DNA of 64,000 nt, from positions 186,001 through 250,000 of the forward strand of contig CAJTMV010000002.1 of NCBI GenBank assembly GCA_910577225.1, read 5' to 3'. Positions 44,943-54,265 of this stretch are shown here, piece after piece. Both the position numbers and the translations under genes were made by a program. The DNA is from an uncultured Eubacterium sp. Its GTDB lineage: Bacteria; Bacillota; Clostridia; Lachnospirales; Lachnospiraceae. Each line of letters starts with the position of its first letter. The first letter of the stretch is position 1. The notes beneath the pieces were generated by a model. It worked only from the letters and a program-made list of their open reading frames with translations. It did no database searches and had not been told where the DNA came from.

Positions 44943-45148
44943 ATATGTGCTTTCTTTTCTGATTTCCCTGATTCTATTGTTTTTGTATTTCCAATCCAAA
45001 AATCAGCTCCCATATTTATATTAATCCATCCACATACTGACGGTATAAAATATCGCAGTCAGCGTCCCGCTCATATAAAGATTTCGAATTGCATGCATTA
45101 TGCATGATGTAAAAAACACGCTTACAATTCCTCTGCCAGAACCTCCTT
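44943..45148. other. Intergenic stretch with possible 32-codon frame
   Basis: Between the unknown gene at 45149 and the hairpin. A minus frame from GTG 45119 to TAA 45021 codes for a hydrophobic peptide (about VFFTSCIMHAIRNLYMSG...). AGAGG lies about ten bases upstream. Support is thin. ATGCATAATGCAT at about 45090 is palindromic. Confidence 0.3.
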
Positions 45149-46006
45149 CTAACGTTTCCGATTTGCATAATCATCCCAAATACCATTCAGCGTATTTCTT
45201 GCAGAAGAAGAAATTCCCAGATGCAGCCGAAACTGGTTCAGACTGCCTGTTTCCTGTTTCAGCCGCCCGATATTGTTCTCGTCGACCGCGTCCATAAACG
45301 CGTGATACGCCTGCTCCCTAATGTCTGTACTTTGCTTTTTCACCGCGGATCTGTCTGTTTCCGCGCTGCCGGAATGATATACTGTCTGCGCCTGAAAGTC
45401 CTGCAGGTCGTTCCATATCTGCGTATTTGCCGCCATAAACCGGCTGTGCGTTTCATAGGCTTTATCCAGCATTTCCAGCTCTTTTTCTTTCGTCAGTTCC
45501 TGGATACTTCCGTCCTGCGCAGTATAATATTCCTTCTCGCCGGCAGGCGCCGCATATTTTTCCTCTATACGGTCTTTGAGCAGGTTCCAGGAGCAGGCCA
45601 TCTGATTCATATAGCGGTCAAAGGTATCCTTTTTTTCTGCGCCGTCTTCCTGAAACCTGGCTTTTAACGCATCGATATCCGCCTGCAGGTCGTCCTGTAT
45701 CACAAAATCGTCAGACGCAGAACCGTTTCCCAGCTTTAACAGAACCTTTTCAAAATCATTTCCCATGCCAGGTGCTCCTGCGTTAAGGGGCGAGAGTTTT
45801 CCGATATTCGCAGGCTGGCTGATTCCCCTTGCCGCAGACATTTTTTCCCTCAGAGCCGTAAGGCCTTCTCCGGAAATATCCACCCGATCGCCCGACTGCC
45901 GCTTTGCAGCAGTGTCCGAATCTGCGTGCTGTAAGCGTTTCTTCATCCGGCTGGCATCTGCCTGATACTTAGTTGCCAATGTTCTTTGCATGTGATTGAT
46001 ATTCAT
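45149..46006 (-). CDS. Conserved-looking protein of unknown function
   Basis: 285 residues, soluble, no signal peptide or membrane helix. The N-terminal 70 residues are polar with GDRVDISGEGLTALREKM, a motif seen at the start of several Lachnospiraceae proteins encoded near flagellar or surface genes. The rest is helical with many charged residues (YMNQMACSWNLLKDRIEEKY). GAGGTGA lies six bases before the ATG. I do not recognise a family. Confidence 0.75.
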   Translation of the reverse strand: MNINHMQRTLATKYQADASRMKKRLQHADSDTAAKRQSGDRVDISGEGLTALREKMSAARGISQPANIGKLSPLNAGAPGMGNDFEKVLLKLGNGSASDDFVIQDDLQADIDALKARFQEDGAEKKDTFDRYMNQMACSWNLLKDRIEEKYAAPAGEKEYYTAQDGSIQELTKEKELEMLDKAYETHSRFMAANTQIWNDLQDFQAQTVYHSGSAETDRSAVKKQSTDIREQAYHAFMDAVDENNIGRLKQETGSLNQFRLHLGISSSARNTLNGIWDDYANRKR

Positions 46007-46036
46007 GCTCGTTCACCTCTTTCATCATAGACGTAA

Positions 46037-46070
46037 CAATCTGCCGTCACTTCATTGTATCGGCAGATTG
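46037..46070. terminator. Hairpin between EamA gene and unknown gene
   Basis: CAATCTGCCG (46037-46046) and CGGCAGATTG (46061-46070) form a perfect ten-base stem with a 14-base loop. There is no proper T-run on either strand. It may still end the EamA transcript, or lie in the leader of the next gene. Confidence 0.5.
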
Positions 46071-46166
46071 TATATGATTTAAAGCGGAATGCGACGAAAG
46101 GCATAAAAAATGAAATGAATGGTATGATTCAGCAGAAGGTCTGGCAGCATCGGACAACCGCAGATC

Positions 46167-47102
46167 TTACGATACCGTTTTCCTGCCATCCAGGGGAAGC
46201 TGTGCAAATATCACTGCTCCAAAGATCATTACACATCCCAAAATCTCTCTGAACTGCAGCGCCTCACCCAAAATCACCCAGCCTGCCAGCACAGAAAATA
46301 CGGACTCCAGACTCAGAATCAGCGATGCCGCCGTAGGATTTACGCCCTGCTGACCGATAATCTGAAGCGTATATCCTGCCCCGCAGGAAAGCACACCTGC
46401 ATACAAAATCGCAATCCAGGCCTGCGGTGTCGTCAGCCCCTGCACCCACGCCGAAACAGATGGCGCCTGCATAATATCTGAAACACACATCGGTACGGCT
46501 GAAATGATTCCGCATACAAAAAACTGAATACAGGACATCCGTACTCCGTCCACCCGTACGGCAAAATAATCAATAATTAAAATATGTACCGCAAACAGCA
46601 GCGCGCACAGCAGCAGCAGCAAATCCGAAAACTGCATCTGAAAGTCTCCCTTCACACATAACAGATACAATCCTGCCAGCGCCACTGCAATTGCTGTCCA
46701 GACATTCCAGCCGCATTTTTTATGTAAAAACAGTCCCAGCACCGGAACGATCAGCATATAGCATGCCGTCAGAAATCCGGCTTTGCCAGCAGACGAGCCG
46801 AGATAAAGTCCCATCTGCTGCAGGTTGCTGCCGGCTGCCAGCGCGATTCCGCAGGCAGTACCGCCGGCAAGCAGCGTCCTCCAGTCTTTTCTGCTCACCG
46901 GACGGTTTCTGGTCAGCTGCAGACGGTCTGAGAGGCGAATGACTGGCAGCAGCGCCGCTCCCCCGATCATGCACCGAATACAGTTAAACGTATACGGCCC
47001 TGCCGCATCTCCGCCCGCGCTTTGCGCGGTAAAAGCCGTTCCCCAGATAAACGCCGTCAGTATTAACAAGCTGACATACAGCTTTGAATTTTCTGATTTC
47101 AT
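46167..47102 (-). CDS. EamA/DMT-family transporter
   Basis: 311 residues with about ten membrane helices in two EamA repeats. The first has LTAFIWGTAFTAQSAGGDAAGPYTFNCIRC; the second ends ASLILSLESVFSVLAGWVILGEAL. The family exports metabolites such as amino acids or purines; the substrate cannot be predicted. The start at 47102 follows GAGGG. It lies 72 bases past the SIR2 gene stop. Confidence 0.92.
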   Translation of the reverse strand: MKSENSKLYVSLLILTAFIWGTAFTAQSAGGDAAGPYTFNCIRCMIGGAALLPVIRLSDRLQLTRNRPVSRKDWRTLLAGGTACGIALAAGSNLQQMGLYLGSSAGKAGFLTACYMLIVPVLGLFLHKKCGWNVWTAIAVALAGLYLLCVKGDFQMQFSDLLLLLCALLFAVHILIIDYFAVRVDGVRMSCIQFFVCGIISAVPMCVSDIMQAPSVSAWVQGLTTPQAWIAILYAGVLSCGAGYTLQIIGQQGVNPTAASLILSLESVFSVLAGWVILGEALQFREILGCVMIFGAVIFAQLPLDGRKTVS

Positions 47103-47174
47103 GTTCTTTCCCTCGTTAAATAAAACTTCCTGCCTGACATCCGTCACCGTTTGGACGCCAGCTGCCTGTTTCTT

Positions 47175-50114
47175 CTACAAACGCTCCATTCCCGTAAAAT
47201 ACTGAAAATAAATATTTAAAAGAGACCGGTCTGTTTTCCCCTTGGCCACATCCTCCATAAAACGTCTGGTAATACTGCTTCTGGCAGTTTTATGGAACGC
47301 CGTTTTTTTCAGCATCTTATCCGAAAATCCGGCCAGCCATTCGATCTGAAACGCGCTGTAATCAAACGTTTCCATATCGCCTAAAAACTGCAGCAGCGGA
47401 CGGTCGGATTTAAGAAGCGCTTCCCGAAATTCCCCGGTATGCGCCAGCTTTTTGTCGATAAACAGCCGGTACAACGTAACAAGCACATCTTCATATTCCC
47501 CAGACATATCGCCGCTGCTTATTTTCTTTATCTCGTCCAGACTTTGCAGGATCTTCTGCTCAAACTCTGCACGCGGTTCTATGATGTCATACATGACGAT
47601 ATCGGCATAGATCTCATAACAACGCCAGCTGTCCTCTTTCCAGTCTGCAAAAAACTGCCGGATTTTCTCCTGATTATTCGCATCGCAATACGGATAAATC
47701 TTTACGGCAGAAAAGGCTTTTTCCCTGCAAAGCAGTCCCCGAATCTCCTGTGCATATCCTTCCTGATAAACAGAATAAACAATCGCCGCAACATCCTGCA
47801 TCAGCCTGCCGGCTTTTTGAATCGTCCGTGTATCTGTTTCTGCCAGAATAAGGCCAGTCAGACGATTCCACAATCTTCCGGCCGCATAATTGCTGATCTG
47901 AAAGTCTCCATCCTGTTTTTTCCGAAACAGGTTCTTTTGCGCACAAACACGCAGCACGGTTACGATCCTCTCTTTCGTCTGATCCAGACGCTGCAGATGC
48001 AGCTGACTGGTCATCCCATCGATGGCCAGCTCCATCAGCTCCTCATCCGGACCAATCCATGCGCACAGCACAATACTGTTCCAAAGCTCTGTATGAGTTT
48101 CTTTGCGTTCTGCCGACTGCAGATTGCGAACGATTGTTTTCATAACCGCAACGCCATCCGGTTCTGATGGGAGAACGTCGATGCTGTATTGCGTCAGCAT
48201 ATCCAGCATCTCACCAGGCGACAGATAACGGATCATCAAAAACAGCTCAAAGTTTGTAATTACAAAAGCATCCACAAGACCAATATTTTTTAACATACAT
48301 TTAAGATATGATAAAAATGCTTTTTCTGCAGGCAAAGATCTGTCGGCCATCATACCATTACTGATCAGATACAAATAATAATCTTTTACATAAAGTCGTA
48401 ATTTTTCAAGGTCCGCACGTCCTGCAGCGTCAAAGCAGCCGGTCTTTTGCCGCTCTTCGATCGTTTGTACCATCTCATAAATATCCTGAAACACGCCGAC
48501 ATGCAGCTGAAACGAATCGATCTCTTTTAAGACAGACGCATGCAAAAAAGAAACTCCGGACAGCTCTGCGGCGATCGAATCCGGATCGATATCCGCGGTC
48601 TCTTCCTGTATCTGGTCATAAATATCCTGCGGCAATTCCGGTAAACCATCCCCGTTTTTTATATGGTTCGCGATTCTCTGCCGGTTTAACTGCGACAGAT
48701 AATACTGGTCATACTGCTTATTTTGAACAGCCACCTTTACGGCTTTGCACAATACCCGATACGCACTGGCATAATCTTCCAGCAGATAATAACCAAATGC
48801 CAGCTTTGCGTATACAGGCTGCTCCTGATCGAACAGCGCAAAAACCTCTGTCTGTTTTCGTATCCCTTCGTAGTCAAATGTCATAAGCAGAGGAAACAGT
48901 TCGTTTTCCAGATGCGGAATCTCTGTTGTCTGCGCATAGATCTGATTTTCCTTTTCCTCGCGCAGATAATGTTCGATCTGACGGATACCGCTCTTTCTAA
49001 GCGCGCCTGCCAATACGCTGTACGGATTTTCTGTCGTTACCAGATCCTGTTTGAAATACTCTGTCAATTTTACGGCTAACTGATTCGTTTCATTTTCCTT
49101 CGTTTCCTGTTGCTTCGTTTCCTGCCGTTTCTTTTCCTGCTGGCCCAGTACCCATATTTTATCTGCATGGATACCCAGTTTACATTTTGACAGTCCTTTT
49201 TCTACATTTTTTCGTAATATATAATGCAGATTCAAAAAAGGCATCAAATAATTTTTGGCATCTTCCAGATCGGACAGCTGTTCGCCGGACCCGGAACAAA
49301 TCCGGTCCATCACCGTCAGCAACGCGTCCTGCTTCTGATCGCCAAAGCTGTTTGTATGAATGATGCCGACACCATTATTTTTATAATATTCAAATTCAAT
49401 TTTACGATAATCTCTGTCGTTTTCCAGCATATACGCCTGTAAAGTTTCGCCGCCTGCGATCTCTTTTATCCAGGAAAAGATCTGACGGATTTCCGGATCC
49501 TGTAAAGAACAGCCTGCGAACAAAACGATATTGTTTGCCAGGACAGACTTTACATAAGCTGCGATCTTTCTGAAATTGCTGTGGTAATGAAAATAGTCCT
49601 CTTCTTTTAAGACAAAATTATTATGAGCAAAATCGCCGTGCATTTTAACGATCCGGTTCTCATTGTGCACATCCGAAAGCTCCTTGTCCTGGCAGACGGT
49701 TGTATACAGGTATCCCCGACGATACAGTTCCTGTTGCAGCAAATCCGAATAACTGGTTGTGATAATCGTATGTACATGAAAATCCGCAATTTTTTTGTGA
49801 AATGCATTCGGACGCAGCTGTTGCTGATCGCAAAAAATCTTTTTACACAATTCCACATACTGCTCATTTCCGTGTGCCTGAAAATAATATTGCGGTATTC
49901 TGACGTCGTCCGCTCCCTGATGATATTCCAGATGCAAACGACTGCAAATTTCTTTCACCGCATCCTTCCGACACGGAATCCCCGAACCTGCATCCATCTC
50001 TGATCCTGCGAATAAGACCAGCTTTTTTGACAGATATGCCTCCCGCAGAATCCGTATGGATTCCTCTGCAAACGAATCGTTCCCTGTCACTTTATCTGCA
50101 TTACTTAAAGACAT
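47175..50114 (-). CDS. Large SIR2-domain protein, defence-associated-sirtuin-like
   Basis: 979 residues. Residues 20-290 are a SIR2_2-type domain: LFAGSEMDAGSGIP (33-46), IITTSYSDLL (117-126), IVKMHGDF (155-162, His159) and VLFAGCSLQDPEI (197-209). Residues 300-979 are an all-helical region of unknown family with TPR-like stretches (FGYYLLEDYASAYRVLCKAV). Length and order match defence-associated sirtuins (DSR type), where the SIR2 part destroys NAD+ on phage sensing. The catalytic Asn of TTNYD is Ser121 here and GAGxS is GSEMD, so NADase activity may be lost or changed. The spacing from position 121 to His159 is kept. AGGAG precedes the ATG by nine bases. No partner defence gene is adjacent. 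Confidence 0.85.
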   Translation of the reverse strand: MSLSNADKVTGNDSFAEESIRILREAYLSKKLVLFAGSEMDAGSGIPCRKDAVKEICSRLHLEYHQGADDVRIPQYYFQAHGNEQYVELCKKIFCDQQQLRPNAFHKKIADFHVHTIITTSYSDLLQQELYRRGYLYTTVCQDKELSDVHNENRIVKMHGDFAHNNFVLKEEDYFHYHSNFRKIAAYVKSVLANNIVLFAGCSLQDPEIRQIFSWIKEIAGGETLQAYMLENDRDYRKIEFEYYKNNGVGIIHTNSFGDQKQDALLTVMDRICSGSGEQLSDLEDAKNYLMPFLNLHYILRKNVEKGLSKCKLGIHADKIWVLGQQEKKRQETKQQETKENETNQLAVKLTEYFKQDLVTTENPYSVLAGALRKSGIRQIEHYLREEKENQIYAQTTEIPHLENELFPLLMTFDYEGIRKQTEVFALFDQEQPVYAKLAFGYYLLEDYASAYRVLCKAVKVAVQNKQYDQYYLSQLNRQRIANHIKNGDGLPELPQDIYDQIQEETADIDPDSIAAELSGVSFLHASVLKEIDSFQLHVGVFQDIYEMVQTIEERQKTGCFDAAGRADLEKLRLYVKDYYLYLISNGMMADRSLPAEKAFLSYLKCMLKNIGLVDAFVITNFELFLMIRYLSPGEMLDMLTQYSIDVLPSEPDGVAVMKTIVRNLQSAERKETHTELWNSIVLCAWIGPDEELMELAIDGMTSQLHLQRLDQTKERIVTVLRVCAQKNLFRKKQDGDFQISNYAAGRLWNRLTGLILAETDTRTIQKAGRLMQDVAAIVYSVYQEGYAQEIRGLLCREKAFSAVKIYPYCDANNQEKIRQFFADWKEDSWRCYEIYADIVMYDIIEPRAEFEQKILQSLDEIKKISSGDMSGEYEDVLVTLYRLFIDKKLAHTGEFREALLKSDRPLLQFLGDMETFDYSAFQIEWLAGFSDKMLKKTAFHKTARSSITRRFMEDVAKGKTDRSLLNIYFQYFTGMERL

Positions 50115-50373
50115 ATGATAAGACTCCTCTCTGCAAACCCCATTTTTTGCTAATATGTTTTATCATATCACATTTTTCTCTGGCTTTCATCGTTTTTTTC
50201 ATATGTTTTTGTAACAGCTGGAAAGAGACTGCAAATCATTACACTGACACTGGCTTACAGGCCAGATCCTGAAGATGCTGAAAGAAAAAACCGCCGGGAA
50301 TACAGACTGCCGGATATCAAAAATCTGACAGTCGCACCATAAAAACTATGAATCCTCTGAATGCAAATGAAAA
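50115..50373. other. Intergenic region, possible decayed coding fragment
   Basis: Upstream of the SIR2 gene. A plus frame without stops ends at TAA 50340-50342 and reads LAYRPDPEDAERKNRREYRLP near its end, protein-like but without a start or ribosome binding site. It may be a leftover 3' gene end. Otherwise only the SIR2 gene leader is here. Confidence 0.3.
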
Positions 50374-50410
50374 AACAGCTGTAGAAATCCTTCTGATTTC
50401 CACAGCTGTT
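50374..50410. terminator. Bidirectional terminator
   Basis: AACAGCTGT.GAAATC pairs with GATTTC.ACAGCTGTT, with T-runs on both strands. On minus it ends the long addB-to-surface-protein run, 18 bases past the last stop. Confidence 0.9.
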
Positions 50411-50428
50411 TTTTATCTCAGAATCCGT

Positions 50429-51418
50429 TTATATCCGCTGCATCCTGGTTATTTTTCGTGACGCGCTGCAGTAATATCTGTAATTTCCGACTGTTACCCA
50501 CTGGCTGACGGCGATATAGCCGTCTTTATCCGCATAATACCGCTCGCCGCCTGCCTGAAATATTTCGTCTTCCATCAGACTGCCGGACAGATTTGCGTAG
50601 ATCTTTTCGCCGGATTTTAATGTATAAAAACCGTCTCTGACAATCGCTCCTGATTTTTTTGCGTAATATAAACGCCCCTTTACGCGAAAGAACTGATTGG
50701 TAATTACGGCGCCAAAATGATCTGCGTAGATCTTACTTCCCTTTTCCGTCATACAAAACGTATTCATTGCAATCGCGCCGGACTGTTTTGCATAATACTG
50801 CGTTCCTTTTATCTGAAAACTTTTGCCGGCAATCAGCTCTCCGTCCGGCATGGCATATACCAGGCTTCCTTTTGCGGTCTTGCAGAATCCGTTGTTCGCA
50901 AGTGTGTAGTCCGACTGTACATAATATCTTCTGCCGTTTTTGCTCAGCGACTGGCCGGAAACGAGTGTGCCGTCTTTGGATGCAAACACCTTTTTACCAT
51001 TTTTCATGGTGCAAAACTCATTTACTGCAATCGAGCCGTCTTTTTTCGCATAATACTTTTTTCCATCATAGGTAACCATCTGTTCTCTGGCTACCAGTCC
51101 GTCTTTACCGGCATAGCAGAGATTTCCTCCTACCAGCACGACAAGCATATCGCTGACAAATCCGCCGTTGCTGTCTACAATCTGAAGCCTGCCATCCTCC
51201 CTCATCACAGTGGAATATGTCACTTCTTCAAAGCGGTCCGTCCGCACCGGAATTGTCGCATCATAATTATCGGTTTCACTCTGATACGCTGCCGATACCG
51301 GCCGTATCACATCCGCTCCCGGTACCGCCACCTGCGCCAGCAATGCGGCAAACATAGCTGCCGCTGCTGTCAGAACGCGGCAGAACCAAAGAAGCGGCTG
51401 TTTTTCTTCGTCCATCAT
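50429..51418 (-). CDS. Secreted protein with aromatic/Gly cell-wall-binding-like repeats
   Basis: 329 residues. A hydrophobic N-terminus (FCRVLTAAAAMFAALLAQVAV) acts as signal or anchor. About ten repeats of roughly 20-24 residues follow in the pattern GKKYYAKKDGSIAVNEF, GRLYYAKKSGAIVRDGF. These resemble glucan- or choline-binding repeats of clostridial surface proteins, with Tyr-Tyr and Asp/Ser-Gly turns. No catalytic domain. AAGGAG is nine bases upstream. It binds wall or glycans by inference. Confidence 0.8.
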   Translation of the reverse strand: MMDEEKQPLLWFCRVLTAAAAMFAALLAQVAVPGADVIRPVSAAYQSETDNYDATIPVRTDRFEEVTYSTVMREDGRLQIVDSNGGFVSDMLVVLVGGNLCYAGKDGLVAREQMVTYDGKKYYAKKDGSIAVNEFCTMKNGKKVFASKDGTLVSGQSLSKNGRRYYVQSDYTLANNGFCKTAKGSLVYAMPDGELIAGKSFQIKGTQYYAKQSGAIAMNTFCMTEKGSKIYADHFGAVITNQFFRVKGRLYYAKKSGAIVRDGFYTLKSGEKIYANLSGSLMEDEIFQAGGERYYADKDGYIAVSQWVTVGNYRYYCSASRKITRMQRI

Positions 51419-51431
51419 AAAACATTTCTCC

Positions 51432-52160
51432 TTATAATTTCATTACATTTTTATCGCCATACAGCACCCGGTGCTTTTCTGTTTCATCCATTTCCACAAA
51501 CTGTCCACGGCGGTCATAATAAGTCAGCAGATCGGAATTATGCGCCAGACGTCTGGTTCCGTTTTTTGTCACAACCTGTTCGATCCTGGATAAATTGCCC
51601 GATTTTAACGCTTCCTCCGCAGCTTTTTTTAATAACGCTGCATCTTCTGTTTCCGGTAAGGCTGCCGTATCCTGAAACGTTTCGTTTGTTCCTGCAGCCT
51701 CCAGGTTTTCATCTGCTTCTGGTTCTTCCTCTGTTTCCGGTTCTTCTAACGAAGGCAGATCCCCGAGAGGCACATCCTCCGGAGGCAGACTGCTCTCAGC
51801 TGCCGGATGACCGGTTTCTTTCGCAGGACGGTCTGATTCCCAGAAAGCCCTGAGCCAGTGTACGACCGGTGCGAAAAGTTTGCGCAGCGCTCCTGACAGA
51901 ACCGGTTCTTTCCCGGCAGAAAAAATACCGGTTTCTTTTTTCTTTTTGTCTGTCCCGGAGGATGATAAGTCAAGGACTACGCCATGATCCGCCTGCTTTG
52001 CAGTTTCCTTTTCTTTTTTGCGGACAGCAGACCGTCCACGCGACCCTTCTTTAAACCCCGGCGTATTTTCATAGGCTCTTACCGCCGGATTTTTTCTCTT
52101 ATTGGTACTGCTGCCTCCCTGAAAATCATAGCTGCCCTTATTATTAATCTTATCGATCAT
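51432..52160 (-). CDS. Protein of unknown function, low complexity
   Basis: 242 residues. A polar N-terminus (MIDKINNKGSYDFQGG), a short amphipathic stretch (LRKLFAPVVHWLRAFW), an acidic Pro/Glu linker of about 60 residues and a C-terminal part with YYDRRGQFVEMDETEKHRVLYGDKN. No signal peptide. It lies 13 bases upstream of the surface-repeat gene. I do not recognise the family. Confidence 0.72.
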   Translation of the reverse strand: MIDKINNKGSYDFQGGSSTNKRKNPAVRAYENTPGFKEGSRGRSAVRKKEKETAKQADHGVVLDLSSSGTDKKKKETGIFSAGKEPVLSGALRKLFAPVVHWLRAFWESDRPAKETGHPAAESSLPPEDVPLGDLPSLEEPETEEEPEADENLEAAGTNETFQDTAALPETEDAALLKKAAEEALKSGNLSRIEQVVTKNGTRRLAHNSDLLTYYDRRGQFVEMDETEKHRVLYGDKNVMKL

Positions 52161-52192
52161 GCGCTACACCACCTTTTTACTTTCGCCTGCCG

Positions 52193-52897
52193 TCAGGAAC
52201 GTCTGCGCAGACTGCGGAGCTTTTCTTTCCACTCTTTCGGCACACGGTAAGATTCACAGATCTTTTGAATGGCTTTGTTATGCGTAAAATCATCCATCTG
52301 ATCGTGCTGCAAAAATAAAAACGTCTGATCCGCAAACTTTGCAAAACATTCAGAAACGAGCCACGCCTGTGCCATTTTCACATAATATCCGTCGTTGTCA
52401 ATCTCATTGCAGATCGCAAAAATCTTATCGATATGCGCCGCATCCACAAAATGTCCAAGTATGACGACAAGTCCAAACCGGATCCCGTATTCGGTATCTG
52501 CCAGAATCCAGTTCCATGCATATTCCCACCAGTATTCCGGTTTGCTTCGCATCCATTTATATGTGATGCAGCAGCTGTCGCAAACAGCCCAGTTATCAAT
52601 TACCGGTACGAACAGATCCAGCCATTGCCGGCGGCGTTCACAATCCATAGGCGCATAACCGATCACAAGGCCAAACAGCATTTTTTCCTCGTAACAAAGC
52701 TCCCCCGCAGCCGCCTCCTGCAGCTGTATCAGATATTCCTCCGCATCCTTTTTTGCGATCTGCTTTGCGATCTGACGAAGCCTCGGCAGACGCACGCCCA
52801 GAATATCGGTCACCCCGGGCGCCAGTCTGCTTTGAAATGCGCGATAATCCGGCTCTGCCTCCTGCTCCAGCTGTGTTCTTATCTCCTGCCTGATCAT
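52193..52897 (-). CDS. AlkD-family DNA alkylation repair protein
   Basis: 234 residues of HEAT-like helices. FVPVIDNWAVCDSCCITYKWM and YYVKMAQAWLVSECFAKF are typical of AlkD (PF08713), which removes bulky or cationic alkylpurines without base flipping. The Asp in NWAVCD fits the catalytic Asp. It is encoded 20 bases after the PrsA-like gene. Confidence 0.88.
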   Translation of the reverse strand: MIRQEIRTQLEQEAEPDYRAFQSRLAPGVTDILGVRLPRLRQIAKQIAKKDAEEYLIQLQEAAAGELCYEEKMLFGLVIGYAPMDCERRRQWLDLFVPVIDNWAVCDSCCITYKWMRSKPEYWWEYAWNWILADTEYGIRFGLVVILGHFVDAAHIDKIFAICNEIDNDGYYVKMAQAWLVSECFAKFADQTFLFLQHDQMDDFTHNKAIQKICESYRVPKEWKEKLRSLRRRS

Positions 52898-52917
52898 GTA
52901 AACACTCCTGTCTGGAT

Positions 52918-53919
52918 TTAAAACAACTCTTTACAATACTCCTGATATACCGAAAAAAAGCTGTCTGTCGTCAGGTCGTCCGACCGGCCCGCCTCCAGGG
53001 TATTCCAGGTATCCTGATACATCTTTTTGGATATCGTCCGGCTGTATGCGTCGTACACATCGCCAAACGCAGTCTTTTCTCTTTTTTGTACAATTTTGAT
53101 TTTATTTGCATCGGTTAGTTCTTCATTAAACTTATTCACACAGTAAATAAAATAGTAACCGTCTTTTGTCTTAATACTGCTCGTCGCGGTTCCGTTATCC
53201 AGTGCAAACGCCGCTTTTTCAACTTCCTGCGGCAGCGCTCCCCTTCCGAACTGAATCTTCACCTCTTCCGCTTCGTTATAGGAACCGGCCAGCGTTGAAA
53301 AATCGCTGCCTGCGGCAAGCGCCCTTTTTACCTCGCGCGCTTTTTTCGCATCCGATACTACGATCTGCATCGCGTCCATAATGCGCGCCTCGTCGTCGCT
53401 CACTTCACTATTCACTCCTACAGTCAGCGATTTATAGAGTTTCTGAGCCAAAGCATAATCTTCATATAATTTCTGAATATCGGTCTGGCTCACTTCCAGA
53501 TACGCCAGCTCTTTTTCGCTCAACGAATCGAAATAAGCCTTTGCCGCTTTTTCCACACCGGCGACTTCCTCGTCCGTCAGCGCGATCTCCCGATTCCTCG
53601 CCAGAGAATCCATACTTAATATTTTGGTCAGCTGCGCCATAGTCAGATTTTTAATATAATCTTCCAGCATCCCTTCCTGACTTTCCTGCTGCCACAAATC
53701 CACGCCGGCAACCGTTCCGTACAAATTCTGATAATTCACCAGATATACTTTTGCCTCTGAAAGAGAATAACTCTCTCCGTCTACCTTTAGTACCGGTTTT
53801 GACATAATCTGCGGTACATGGAGCGAATCTCCCTTACCACATCCTGCCATCAGACAGGATGTGAGTATTCCCGCACACAAAGAAACGATGATTCTCCTCT
53901 TCTTTTTCTTTTTTTTCAT
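52918..53919 (-). CDS. PrsA/SurA-like peptidylprolyl isomerase lipoprotein
   Basis: 333 residues. Lys-rich N-terminus, hydrophobic core and lipobox LMAGC place it as a lipoprotein outside the membrane. The SurA-like N-domain contains ALTDEEVAGVEKAAKAYF. The parvulin domain (about 185-275) has DFSTLAGSYNEAEEVKIQFGRG and the FALDNGTATSSIKTKDGYYFIY pattern. It helps fold secreted proteins. GAGG of its binding site lies in the end of the small upstream gene, one base apart. Confidence 0.88.
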   Translation of the reverse strand: MKKKKKKRRIIVSLCAGILTSCLMAGCGKGDSLHVPQIMSKPVLKVDGESYSLSEAKVYLVNYQNLYGTVAGVDLWQQESQEGMLEDYIKNLTMAQLTKILSMDSLARNREIALTDEEVAGVEKAAKAYFDSLSEKELAYLEVSQTDIQKLYEDYALAQKLYKSLTVGVNSEVSDDEARIMDAMQIVVSDAKKAREVKRALAAGSDFSTLAGSYNEAEEVKIQFGRGALPQEVEKAAFALDNGTATSSIKTKDGYYFIYCVNKFNEELTDANKIKIVQKREKTAFGDVYDAYSRTISKKMYQDTWNTLEAGRSDDLTTDSFFSVYQEYCKELF

Positions 53920-53920
53920 T

Positions 53921-54184
53921 CTAAACCTCTACGACCAGATATCTTCCATCCGGAAGTGAAAATACTTCGCTGGCCTCTTCCAACTCCTTCAGACTCATTC
54001 CCGCAACATCTGCGCCGCTTTCATCCAGATAGTCTTTTACTTCTGTCAGACTATCGCAGACAACCGCCAGGCAGTCCTCCAAAAACTCTTCCGCCTCTTC
54101 CTGCGTAGACGCTACTTCTTCCCGAAATAGCTGCGACTGGTGCTGTAAAAAATAATTCAGACATACTTCATCAAACTGATTCAT
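53921..54184 (-). CDS. Small acidic protein of unknown function (87 aa)
   Basis: 87 residues, helical and acidic (FLQHQSQLFREEVASTQEEAEEFLEDCLAVVCDSL), ending SLPDGRYLVVEV. The start at 54184 follows AGGAGG ten bases upstream; the ATG at 54253 is unlikely. It sits between maf and the PrsA-like gene and is probably coupled to the latter. No family recognised. Confidence 0.72.
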   Translation of the reverse strand: MNQFDEVCLNYFLQHQSQLFREEVASTQEEAEEFLEDCLAVVCDSLTEVKDYLDESGADVAGMSLKELEEASEVFSLPDGRYLVVEV

Positions 54185-54265
54185 CTTTTGCTGTGCCTCC
54201 TTTTTCTGTTTTGACTCTCTGATTTGATCTTCATGATCTGATATTTTTATCATAGTAGAAAACAG

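Noticed and set aside
44708..45013. 101-codon minus frame before the DUF4173 gene
   Set aside because: It reads through a strong terminator-type hairpin and into another frame of DUF4173; peptide content is not protein-like.
50717..51853. 378-codon plus frame
   Set aside because: Antisense to the surface-repeat protein and the next gene; no ribosome binding site or known motif.
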